64,000 nt of DNA. Origin: Bacteroidia bacterium. Its GTDB lineage: Bacteria > Bacteroidota > Bacteroidia > Flavobacteriales > Flavobacteriaceae. Position 1 is the first letter of the stretch. Every line of letters starts with the position of its first letter. The translations under genes and the position numbers were made by a program. A model generated the notes under the pieces. The model was not told the origin of the DNA. It saw only the letters and a program-made list of their open reading frames with translations, and made no database searches. This document shows, piece after piece, positions 33,902-42,531 of the stretch. Where the stretch lies: assembly GCA_030428705.1 (NCBI GenBank), contig JAUIDI010000003.1:1-64000 (forward strand). Reading direction: 5' to 3'.

Positions 33902-34780
33902 ATGCCCGCGGTCGTCGTTTATCTGGTACTGACGTTTTTGGCACTGGTGGCCTGCGTGCTTTTTTACATTCCCAGAAAAAATTGGTTCAACGTTCAGGTA
34001 GCCAAGGATGAAGGTTGGGGTACGTTGAAAGTCCTTTTTATCGGCATGGGCACGAGCCTTCTTTGTTTTGTCTTCAGCAAGTTGCTTTTTTCGGCTTTTT
34101 GCCTGAGTATCTCGTCGGGTGTTATCGAGTATAATATCTTGATGAACAACGTTTATTGGTACGGGTCCGAAATGCTTTCGCCCCTGCGGAGTATCAAATA
34201 TCCGCTTTCGTATTTCGGACTTCATGCCATTTCCTATTTTTCAGGACTCTATGCGGTGCTTTTTTGCTTGAGCAAATTGAACATCGTTTCGAGTTACAAC
34301 CTATCGCACGACCGCCTGAAATTGCAGTTCATGTGTCTGGGGCTGTTCCTCTTTTTTGAAACCTTGCTGTATTTATCGTACCCCTTTCAGACCTTTGACA
34401 GCGGATGGCGCATTTTTCACAATTTCTTTGCGGTATTTATTGCTCGACTACATTTTACGGCCTGTCTGTTCATTGCCGCTTGGTTGCATTTTCATTATCC
34501 CTGGGTTAAGATGGCCTTGGGCTCGAAAGTATTATCGGTCAAGTTTCATTGGCTTTCCGGGGTATTTTCTTCACCCCGTAACGTCATCACATTTTTCGTT
34601 GCCTTGGGCTCGCTTTTTTTGTTGCCGGCCTATTTGCGCATGTACTCCCCATCTAACTTCGGACTCTTCATAGCTTTGGTGTTCAACGGCGGATTGCTCT
34701 TTGTTTTTTGGCGATGGGTCACTCCGGCGATCTATCACCTTATTCGGTTTATTGTTGATTTTGAAAAACGGAAGGCATGA
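33902..34780 (+). CDS. Polytopic membrane protein of unknown function
   Basis: The 292-residue protein has about seven hydrophobic helices, the first being VVVYLVLTFLALVACVLFYI. No transporter motif was recognised. I placed the start at ATG 33902, three bases after the stop of the lipoprotein gene; an upstream ATG at 33830 would overlap that gene by 70 bases and adds a charged, non-conserved-looking stretch. Together with the lipoprotein and the two neighbours it may form an envelope complex. Confidence 0.7.
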   Translation: MPAVVVYLVLTFLALVACVLFYIPRKNWFNVQVAKDEGWGTLKVLFIGMGTSLLCFVFSKLLFSAFCLSISSGVIEYNILMNNVYWYGSEMLSPLRSIKYPLSYFGLHAISYFSGLYAVLFCLSKLNIVSSYNLSHDRLKLQFMCLGLFLFFETLLYLSYPFQTFDSGWRIFHNFFAVFIARLHFTACLFIAAWLHFHYPWVKMALGSKVLSVKFHWLSGVFSSPRNVITFFVALGSLFLLPAYLRMYSPSNFGLFIALVFNGGLLFVFWRWVTPAIYHLIRFIVDFEKRKA

Positions 34781-34922
34781 GGAAAATCAAGTTAGAAGTA
34801 CGAGGGACGAATTACGAAGTTTAAATAATAGGATGGTTATTGCAGGAAGTAGGAAGCACGAAGTTGAAAGTTAAAGGGCGAGGAACAATTCAACGGTACC
34901 ATTAACAAAAATAATTCTCGAA

Positions 34923-36836
34923 ATGAAGGATTGGCTAAAAGCGGTAAAAATTGTAGGCGGTGTTTTTTTGGCACTCATTCTTTTTCATGTTTTATGGCCA
35001 TTACAAATGAGGATGGAGCCGCAGGCGAATTTTGTTTCCGCGGTTCGGGATGAAGACCATAAACTGCTGGCCGTTTTCGGGGACAATACCATTCTCAACA
35101 ACAATCTCACGACCGAGGAATTGGAGGAACTCGATTCAAAAGGAAAGTTGAATAAATTTCCAATAGTACCGGTGCTGTCTTATGAGGAACTTCCGGAAAA
35201 CTACGTCTATTTTTTGACCAAGGTCGAGAGCAAGAATTTCTTCGGAATCGGTAAGGATAATTTTTACGGAATGTCTTTTTCGGGCATTGCCCGATTGTTC
35301 AAGGGCAAGGCCGATGGGGGATCCAATATTCCACAGCAATTGTTGAAAAATGCCATCCACAAAAAGGAAGGCCTCGGCACCATTTATTTGTCCCGAAAGT
35401 ATGGGGAACAATTGGCGGCTTTTCAAATGGTAAAGTCCGCCAGTCCTGAAGAAATACTATTAGCCTATACCAACTATTCTGGCAATTTTTGGTACGAGCG
35501 CGATTTTTCGGGACTAATCTTGGCATCCTATGCCATTTTCGGTCGGTCGCCCAATGCGTTGAACGACCTTGAGATGTTGTTGACCGTAAAGACCCTAAAA
35601 GGTGCCAGCGACCTGAGATGGCTCTGTAACAACCGTTTCTCGAACAAAAAGGAAATCAAAAAATATGTGCTGGATTTTTTTGAACTGATTGCCGATACCG
35701 ATGCCGATAAAGCAAAATTGGCGGCCATGCACAACATGGATTTTGATTTTAGCAAAAACAACAAACTCCGGCGAAGTACGGCCTTTACCCATTTTCTTAA
35801 AAGCAATCGGGGAAAGGGATCGAAGCGTTTTGCGACCCAATATGTTTCTTCGATCAGCCAAGAAAGACAATCAAGATTGCAAGAGGCCGTAGCTACGTTC
35901 TCGAAACGTTTTCAAACGCAATTGTCCAAAAACGGATTTGACCTCGAAGTTTCCTTAATCGCGATCGACATCGAAACCGGGCAGATAGAAGCTACCCTCG
36001 GAAATCGAAAGAACAGTGGGGCCATGGCCAATTTTGTCGATTACGGCGAGGGTTTTCAATGTGGTTCCGTTTTAAAACCCTTGGTGTTTTTGGAGCTTTT
36101 TGAGAATTACGGTTTTGATGAAAACACGATGCTTTATAACGGCGATTTAAAGGAATACAAGTACAACCCCGGCAATTTCGGCAAGAAACTGTTGAACAAA
36201 GAAGTTGCGGTGGGCGATGTTTTAAAATACAGTTTGAACAAGGCCGCTGTGAACTATCGGGTCAAGGCCGATCCGATGAAAGTGGCGCGAAGGGTCGAGA
36301 CCAAACTCTCGAAGTTGCAGATTTCCTCTAATCCGTCATATAGTTTGGGCGAGTCCTATATTTTGGGTACCAAGACCATGACGCCCTGGGAGGTCGCCCA
36401 GGGGTATCAAATGCTGTTCAACGGAGGCGAAGCAGTGCCTTTGAGTCCGTGGAAATATATCATCGATCCACATTTACAGGACACTATTTACGATGGAAGC
36501 TCTAGAAAACGAAACCAATTGTATACCGTAGAAAAAACGAATAAAATCAGAAGTCTGTTGCCGGGAGCTTTTGAACCGGGAGGGACTTGCCATCGGTTGC
36601 TGGAATTTTTGCCCAAAGAAAGGCAATTCTATGGCAAAACCGGCACGACCGGAAAGGCAAAAGATGGCTGGACGGTTTTGAGCGATGGGAAAAAACTGAT
36701 TGTGGCATGGGCCGGGTACATTAAAAACGATGAGGGAATTCTGAAACGAAAAGACGCTCCGGCGATTCCCTCTAAATCGGGTGCTGGATCTGCCGGAATT
36801 TTGGCCGCCATGGCCTATTCTGAATTGTATGAGTAG
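34923..36836 (+). CDS. Class A penicillin-binding protein (PBP1-like)
   Basis: The 637-residue bifunctional peptidoglycan synthase has an N-terminal anchor helix (about 10-25). The GT51 transglycosylase (about 80-240) has KVESKNF for the catalytic Glu region, GGSNIPQQLLKN and RKYGEQLAA. The transpeptidase (about 340-630) has SxxK in GSVLKPLVF, SxN in YSLNKAAVN and KTGTTG. The transglycosylase motif EDxxF is changed to VESKNF and GGSTITQQ to GGSNIPQQ, so the chain elongation part is divergent. It closes the five-gene envelope cluster. Confidence 0.9.
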   Translation: MKDWLKAVKIVGGVFLALILFHVLWPLQMRMEPQANFVSAVRDEDHKLLAVFGDNTILNNNLTTEELEELDSKGKLNKFPIVPVLSYEELPENYVYFLTKVESKNFFGIGKDNFYGMSFSGIARLFKGKADGGSNIPQQLLKNAIHKKEGLGTIYLSRKYGEQLAAFQMVKSASPEEILLAYTNYSGNFWYERDFSGLILASYAIFGRSPNALNDLEMLLTVKTLKGASDLRWLCNNRFSNKKEIKKYVLDFFELIADTDADKAKLAAMHNMDFDFSKNNKLRRSTAFTHFLKSNRGKGSKRFATQYVSSISQERQSRLQEAVATFSKRFQTQLSKNGFDLEVSLIAIDIETGQIEATLGNRKNSGAMANFVDYGEGFQCGSVLKPLVFLELFENYGFDENTMLYNGDLKEYKYNPGNFGKKLLNKEVAVGDVLKYSLNKAAVNYRVKADPMKVARRVETKLSKLQISSNPSYSLGESYILGTKTMTPWEVAQGYQMLFNGGEAVPLSPWKYIIDPHLQDTIYDGSSRKRNQLYTVEKTNKIRSLLPGAFEPGGTCHRLLEFLPKERQFYGKTGTTGKAKDGWTVLSDGKKLIVAWAGYIKNDEGILKRKDAPAIPSKSGAGSAGILAAMAYSELYE

Positions 36837-37172
36837 CCTGAATTTGACGAAAACCATATCGAAACATAAGGTCCCCTCGAGCGCAGTCGAGAGGTATTTA
36901 AGTAGCCGAAAATAGAATTAGGTCTCGACTGCGCTCGACCTGACAAAATTTATTGACATTCAAAATCAATAAGAGGAGGTGGTGCCAAACAATCTTGCCC
37001 TAAGCAACTTTTTTTGGTTAAATTTGAGTGCGACCAATTAAAATAGAAACCGTTACCTATTCGAGATAATAATTACTTTCTCTTTCCTTACGATCACCGA
37101 TTTGCGAACCAAAGAGCTTAGTGGTGCTATTCTTTTGAGAAATTATTTCCAAGGTATCGGTCGATCAAGGCG
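36837..37172. other. 336-bp interval with a REP copy
   Basis: Apart from the inverted repeat at 36871-36944, I see no gene or firm promoter match in this interval. Confidence 0.5.
36871..36944. repeat. Dispersed inverted repeat, copy 2
   Basis: GTCCCCTCGAGCGCAGTCGA and TCGACTGCGCTCGACCTGAC pair as in copy 1 at 33077, with a roughly 30-base loop. The two copies bracket the lipoprotein-membrane-protein-PBP part of the envelope cluster. Confidence 0.65.
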
Positions 37173-37577
37173 ATGAACGATTTGCGCGAAAAAAACGACA
37201 AGGACCAAGACGGTGCCGAAATGACCGGAAAAGATCGGCATGAAGGATCGCAATCGTACTATCAGAAATTAGAGGCCTATCTTTTGCTGCTCTATCAGGC
37301 CTACTTGAAACAAGAAGCCATGTTGGAACCCGAGATTAGGGCCGCGATTTGGAGAATGGTACAGCTTCGAGAAGATTTCCCCATTAAAATCCGGATGATG
37401 CAATTGCAACTCCTGAACTACGAAACCGATGACTTCAATGGCGAATGGAATCAAGTTAAGGACAGTCTCTTTCCGATAAAGGATGATACGGTTTTGGATT
37501 CGCTTCCCGCTCCGCGGGAAGCGCAAATCAGGGCATATAAATTAGAAATTACCGAATTGTTGCAGTCGATCCACTAA
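37173..37577 (+). CDS. Hypothetical helical protein
   Basis: The 134-residue soluble protein has no recognised family. Residues 30-110 are predicted helical, with many Gln, Leu and Glu; the N-terminal 27 residues are charged and probably disordered. A 10-bp hairpin-forming sequence in the coding part (37501-37523) encodes LPAPREA near the C-terminus. It stands alone between the PBP gene and a convergent pseudogene. Confidence 0.55.
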   Translation: MNDLREKNDKDQDGAEMTGKDRHEGSQSYYQKLEAYLLLLYQAYLKQEAMLEPEIRAAIWRMVQLREDFPIKIRMMQLQLLNYETDDFNGEWNQVKDSLFPIKDDTVLDSLPAPREAQIRAYKLEITELLQSIH

Positions 37578-37608
37578 TACCGGTTCGTTTCACTCCGTGG
37601 GCCAATGA

Positions 37609-39380
37609 TCATGTTCCGTCTGCAGGGATATAATTTTCCCATTCCCAAGGGGTATATACATCCCCAATCGTTAATTCGAGCAAATCCTTAAAAATACTTT
37701 CGGCATTATCACTATTGGAAATCAATAATACCCCGATATTTTTTTCAGGGAAGAGAATGGAATAATGCTGAAAACCTTCGCCATGCCCTTCTTTAAAGAC
37801 GGCTTTTCCGTATGGTGTTTTTGTCAACAGTCCCCATGCCATCCCATAATTTAAGCCGATTTTTTCATTTTCGGAGGTAGTTTCCAAAGATTGTGGTCCA
37901 AACTGCTTTTTTGATTTGATTGTAATTGCGGGGGCAAACATCATCTCGGTTATGGGAGAATCTTGCGACTCCAAGGCTAGTATGTGCTCAAGGAATTTCG
38001 AATAATCCTCTGGGGTTGTTTCCATGGAACCTGCGGCACCTGCTTCGTCTTCGGTATCTTTGGGAATAGTTTTTTGTTCAAGGGTGTGGCCGAGACAGTA
38101 TTTCCCTTCAAAACGTGGTTGCCATATGTAACTTGTCATATCCATTTTCAAAGGGTCAAAAACGATTTCCCGGGCCAATTCTTCCAAGCCTTTGCCCGTT
38201 ATTTTTTCGATGACGACCTGTAACAAGCGAATACCTTCTCCCGAATAACCGTATTGGGTTCCAGGGTCAAAATAAATTTGGATTTCCCCTTCAGGTTGAG
38301 ACTCTCCCGATCTGCTTAACCATCTCCAGTTGGGGAAGCCTGTAGTATGTGAAAGGCACATCCTAGTCGTTATCTTTCTGTATCTCGTATCATCTTTAAG
38401 GTTTTTAAAACTTCTCCATTCCTTTTCAAAATATAGTTCTGGAATCAACGTATCCAAATAACTTTGCAAAGGCCTGTCCAAATCAATGATTCCGTCTCTT
38501 ACAAGATGCGCTACCAAATACCCGAACACGGACTTGCTCAACGAGGCGCCGTAAAAAATCTGTTTTACCTGAAGACTATCTTTTTTGTCATAATTTGAGT
38601 AGCCGAATGCATTTTGATAGGCCAAGGTATCTTGGTTAAAAATGGAAACCGTAATTCCGGTAACCTTGGCCGTATCAACGAGTTTTTGAATTTTTTGGCT
38701 CAATGCTTTATCGGTAATCGTTGAACCGTCAAGACGGGTAATGACATTACGGTTTTGTGATGTACAGTTTACAAACACGATTAGCGCACTTATAAGCATA
38801 ATAGATTTTGCCGAGTTGCTGCCTTTGCCCTTCAAAAAAGGTATTGAAAGCGGATAGTAGCATTTGTGTTTTTTTACAGCGAATATGATATTGGCGAGAA
38901 CAATAAATACACATAGTGGCACTAATGAAACGAATATTATAAAACCCCATTTTTCTACGGTCAATAAGGCTACGAACGAAAGTGCGTAAAGTATAAGCAC
39001 GGTACTATGAAAATTCACAACCTTGGCTCCATGTATGTCGTAAAGCGGATTATCCTCCCTTTTGTGTATCCAAAGGAACAATGGAAAAAGTACATTGCAA
39101 AAAGGAAGTATAAAGCCCAACAACGGTGTTCCATGTAAAAGCAATAACCACTTTTTTTGAATGGCTTCTTCTTTGGGGTTTTCCAAGTCTAGAAGGTCGT
39201 CTACATTGATGTCAAGTGCGGCGGCCAACAATTTTACCGTCTGTAGGTGAGGATTGACCTCTCCTTTCTCGATACGTTGAATGGTACGTACCGTTCCGTT
39301 CTTGCCGATAGTTCTTCTTGGGTATAGCCTTTGAGTTTTCTTTGATAGACCAGGTTTTTTCCGATTGAACGATTCTCCAT
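37609..39380 (-). pseudogene. Frameshifted HTH-DUF4870-serine hydrolase gene
   Basis: The frame from ATG 39380 begins as an Xre-type HTH (SIGKNLVYQRKLKGYTQEELSART) and stops at 39234. The frame ending at 37609 takes over with sequence that back-translates to TVRTIQRIEKGEVNPHLQTV then LLAAALDINVDDLL, the normal second half of the same HTH. A 1-nt or 4-nt deletion near 39303 explains the break. Then come a DUF4870 membrane domain (five helices) and a beta-lactamase/serine hydrolase domain with SLSK and a YSG motif. No start codon exists for the second part except TTG. It is either a real mutation or a sequence error. Confidence 0.75.
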
Positions 39381-39676
39381 TGAACTAAGATTTTGTTGGT
39401 ACAAAACTATCGATATCGTTCGGTAAACTTCACGACATCCATATGTCATCTAGGTGTCATTTGCCTTGAATCTACATTTTTTATGGAGGTTTTGAACAAA
39501 TTCGCTTAAAAATTTGACCAAGAACTTTATTTTGTTCGGAAAACCAAACGCTTCCTTTTAGACATTTTTAAATAGCCCGGAAGTGTAAGAAGTTTTTATA
39601 TAACACTGGCAACAGGACGAAAGAAACAAATACGGCAATATGAAAATGAATTTTCAGCTCCGTTGGGACTTCTATG

Positions 39677-40396
39677 TCAAATGGCGAGCTTCGTCCGCAA
39701 TCCCAACAAATATTTCTCGATGATTTTCGGGTCGATTTTCTTGCTGATCGGAATGCGGTAACAATCGATGATCCCGGGTAAGATGACCTTGGCGATTCTT
39801 GAGGCGATTTTCTTGCCTTGCCTACAGGCCCATTTTCGTTGGGCCTCGAATTCTTTTTTATCCACCCCGTTGAAAATTTCCGGAAACTTTGAACCCTCTA
39901 TGAAACGCTTGCGCAAGACCTCTTTTTTGTTTTGCTCAAAATCGGACAGTTCGATATAATCTTTTAGGCTGCGGCTCATTTCGAGCAACATGGTATTCTT
40001 ATGTTCGCCCCAAAGCGCTTCGAATACGCCTGGGTGCGATTCACTTTCGATCAAGGGAACTTCCTGTACGATCGGAATCCTAAGGTTGAGCATGCTTGTA
40101 TAATCCAGGCACAAATGCTTAATGATCGGGAAGTAATACGTAGTAATCTGGGCGGTACATTTTTCGGGCGATAATTTTCCCGATCGGTATCTTCTCAACT
40201 CTTTGAGATAAAGGTCCGAGAAAATACTTCGGGCATGCCCTTCGAGGTCATCTTTCAGCCCTAGCCGTAGCAACCAATGTTTTATTATTGGTTCGACAGC
40301 GGTATAGAATTTCTTGTGTTTTTCTGAATTGCCCGGATCTTGAAGATATCCATAGACAATGTTCCACGATGTATTGTACGTTGGTTTGGCCCCCAT
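39677..40396 (-). CDS. Hypothetical protein, weakly sigma-like
   Basis: The 239-residue soluble, basic protein has no certain family. The N-terminal half (FYTAVEPIIKHWLLRLG... then ARSIFSDLYLKELRRY) and the C-terminal KWACRQGKKIASRIAK recall the helices of sigma regions 2 and 4, but no DNA-recognition motif is convincing. It diverges from the GTPase operon, with 410 bases between. It may regulate that operon, or it may be unrelated. Confidence 0.5.
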   Translation of the reverse strand: MGAKPTYNTSWNIVYGYLQDPGNSEKHKKFYTAVEPIIKHWLLRLGLKDDLEGHARSIFSDLYLKELRRYRSGKLSPEKCTAQITTYYFPIIKHLCLDYTSMLNLRIPIVQEVPLIESESHPGVFEALWGEHKNTMLLEMSRSLKDYIELSDFEQNKKEVLRKRFIEGSKFPEIFNGVDKKEFEAQRKWACRQGKKIASRIAKVILPGIIDCYRIPISKKIDPKIIEKYLLGLRTKLAI

Positions 40397-40806
40397 GATT
40401 AGATTTTGGTCTAATGGTTTCTAAAAAATGCGTATTAAGGCAAGTTTTAAAGTAGAAATTCCAAATAGGGAGTATTTAAGAGGCTACGTGAATATATAAC
40501 GTAATCTTTGATAACATATTTTAACGGAGGTTAAAAAACAGCCAAAAAAATGAGCGGTTTTTGGGATGAAAATTTTAACCGTTTCAGGTATTTTTCATTG
40601 TTCGGATAGTGCCGCCCTTTTCATGTTTAAATTAGAATACTAAATAGAAGGGCCCTGCAACACTTGTCTATTACGTCCAAAGAGTCGTCTTTTCTACGTG
40701 ATGATCGGGTTTGGTAGCCAAAATATTGTAAATTAGCCCTCCGCGTTTTTTTAACGACCGCAGGCCATTCGGCACCAAAAGTTAGTCCCAAGGGCAACAA
40801 CTAAAA
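40397..40806. other. 410-bp divergent interval before the GTPase operon
   Basis: An inverted repeat TTTTAAC-ggag-GTTAAAA (40519-40536) and a -7-like box (AATCTTTG, about 40503-40510) lie here. No RNA gene or frame was found. Regulation of both divergent units would fall in this interval. Confidence 0.4.
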
Positions 40807-41175
40807 ATGAGAATTATGGCAAAAAATGACCAAACAGTATTTAAGCTCAACGGCAAAGTAGAGGGTAATACCTCAAAGATCGAGACCATACGAAACTTGA
40901 TATTCGGTGAAACCATCGAGGCTTATGATTCTGAATTCGAATCGCTCAAAACAGAGATACTGGAAAAGAAAAAAGTTTTGGAGGATTTGGTAGAGCAGGT
41001 CCGAAACGACCTTAATACCTCGATCGATAACATTGCGACCGATGTGAACATCCGTATTACCGAAGTCGAAAAAAATCTGGAAAGTAGAATCGATAATTTG
41101 GAGGATGATGCCGTAAACAAAAAAATGCTCGGCAAATTACTTATTGAACTGGGCGAGAAGGTAAGCAATAAATAG
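40807..41175 (+). CDS. Small coiled-coil protein (GTPase operon)
   Basis: The 122-residue protein is mostly one coiled coil (about 45-115, heptads of Leu/Ile/Val with Glu/Lys), starting after a short N-terminal part with VFKLNGKVEGNTSKIETIRN. ATG 40816 would remove 3 residues and may be the true start. No enzyme domain. It is first in a four-gene operon; 20 bases separate it from the next gene. It may be a scaffold for the GTPase complex. Confidence 0.7.
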   Translation: MRIMAKNDQTVFKLNGKVEGNTSKIETIRNLIFGETIEAYDSEFESLKTEILEKKKVLEDLVEQVRNDLNTSIDNIATDVNIRITEVEKNLESRIDNLEDDAVNKKMLGKLLIELGEKVSNK

Positions 41176-41195
41176 TCGGGAAGAAATCCCTCCCA

Positions 41196-42047
41196 ATGAA
41201 CGAGAAGGACAAAATAGAAATCCTTAAGGACATCTTGTTTACAGATGACCGTGAATTCGAGGAGCGAATATCCAAGAAGGTCGAAATTCTTGAACGCACC
41301 TTAAACGAGAGGAAAAAGCTTTCAAGAAAGGTACATCCTATCATAGAGCACGAACTGGAAGAATTTACAAAAAGTATTCCCCAGACCTTAGGCCCGACGA
41401 TTACCGCCACTTTAAAGGAAGAAATCAAGAACCACAAAGATGAGGTGGTCGATGCATTGTATCCCGTATTGGGTAAAATGGTCAAAAAATATGTGGCCCA
41501 GGAAATGAAGCTGCTTTCGGAAAAAATAGATGGCCAGTTGGGGTTCTTGAAACGCTGGAAAAGAAAGATCAAATCGTTGTTCTTCGGCATAAGTGAAGAT
41601 CAACAGCTACTTGACGAACTTTCTTCGGCAAAGATCGAACAGGTTTTGCTTATCGAAAAGGATTCGGGAATCTTAAAGGCCGGATTCACCAAGTCGAAAA
41701 CCATTGACGAAGAAATGATCTCGGGGATGTTTACCGCGATCAAATCGTTCGTCGAGGATGCCTTCAACCAAAGAGATCAAGAGCTTGAATCGATCGAATA
41801 TGAAAATTATCAAATACACCTACAAAGCTTTGTTACCCATTACATAGCCGTTGTAATTTCCGGCAATTACTCCCTTAGCTCCAAAAACAAGCTTCAAGAC
41901 CTTATTTTCGATTTTTACCATGGTTATATGGCGATGAACCTAGACCTTGTCTTTGAAACTCTGAATGCCGAAAAAACGGTTGTTCCGGTAGATAGGCGCC
42001 GCCTTGAGCGAAAATTGGCCCAAAGTTTTGGCAATGCAAAAATCTAA
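41196..42047 (+). CDS. GTPase-operon protein with roadblock/longin-like end
   Basis: The 283-residue protein has an N-terminal helical part (1-125) and a basic junction (KRWKRKIKSLFFG). The C-terminal alpha/beta part (about 145-270), starting IEQVLLIEKDSGILKAGF, resembles roadblock/longin-type folds that act on small GTPases. I cannot name the family with certainty. It overlaps the GTPase gene by 14 bases. Its place beside a Ras-like GTPase fits a regulator or partner, like MglB for MglA; this remains an inference. Confidence 0.65.
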   Translation: MNEKDKIEILKDILFTDDREFEERISKKVEILERTLNERKKLSRKVHPIIEHELEEFTKSIPQTLGPTITATLKEEIKNHKDEVVDALYPVLGKMVKKYVAQEMKLLSEKIDGQLGFLKRWKRKIKSLFFGISEDQQLLDELSSAKIEQVLLIEKDSGILKAGFTKSKTIDEEMISGMFTAIKSFVEDAFNQRDQELESIEYENYQIHLQSFVTHYIAVVISGNYSLSSKNKLQDLIFDFYHGYMAMNLDLVFETLNAEKTVVPVDRRRLERKLAQSFGNAKI

Positions 42048-42531
42048 GAAACTAGTCGTTTTAGGCCATTTCGGGGTGGGTAAGACTTCATTGATCAGAA
42101 GGTTCGTGAGCGATGTGTTCTCCGATAATTACAAAGTGACCATAGGGGTGCACATTACCAAAAAGGTGGTGGAAATCTCCGCAGGAAACACGGTCTCACT
42201 TATTTTATGGGATTTGGAAGGAACCGACGATATCACGACGATTCGGAATTCCTATCTTTTGGGAACCCATGGCGCCGTTTTCGTTTTTGATGTTACCCGA
42301 CCGTCGACCTTTCAAAATCTGAACCAAGACCTCAAGGTGGTATCCGAGAAATTGCCGTCCGTTCCGATGATCGTGGTGGGCAACAAAATGGATCTGGTAG
42401 ATGCTATCGATTTAAAAACCGTTCTTGGCGAGAATAACATTGCGTACGATTTTCTTTCGAGCGCAAAGACGGGAGACTCGGTAGAGGACTTGTTTTACAA
42501 AATGGCAACCCTTTTACAAGAAGATGCTTAA
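42034..42531 (+). CDS. Ras/Rab-like small GTPase
   Basis: The 165-residue protein is a complete small GTPase. G1 is GHFGVGKTS (residues 11-19), the switch I Thr lies in YKVTIGVHI, G3 is DLEGTD (the usual DxxG), G4 is GNKMD and G5 is SSAKTG. It has no C-terminal lipidation Cys motif. It resembles bacterial Ras-superfamily proteins and eukaryotic Rab in the core. I placed the start at ATG 42034, overlapping the previous gene by 14 bases; its end overlaps the histidine kinase gene by 8 bases. So the order is regulator, GTPase, kinase, tightly coupled. Confidence 0.9.
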   Translation: MQKSKKLVVLGHFGVGKTSLIRRFVSDVFSDNYKVTIGVHITKKVVEISAGNTVSLILWDLEGTDDITTIRNSYLLGTHGAVFVFDVTRPSTFQNLNQDLKVVSEKLPSVPMIVVGNKMDLVDAIDLKTVLGENNIAYDFLSSAKTGDSVEDLFYKMATLLQEDA

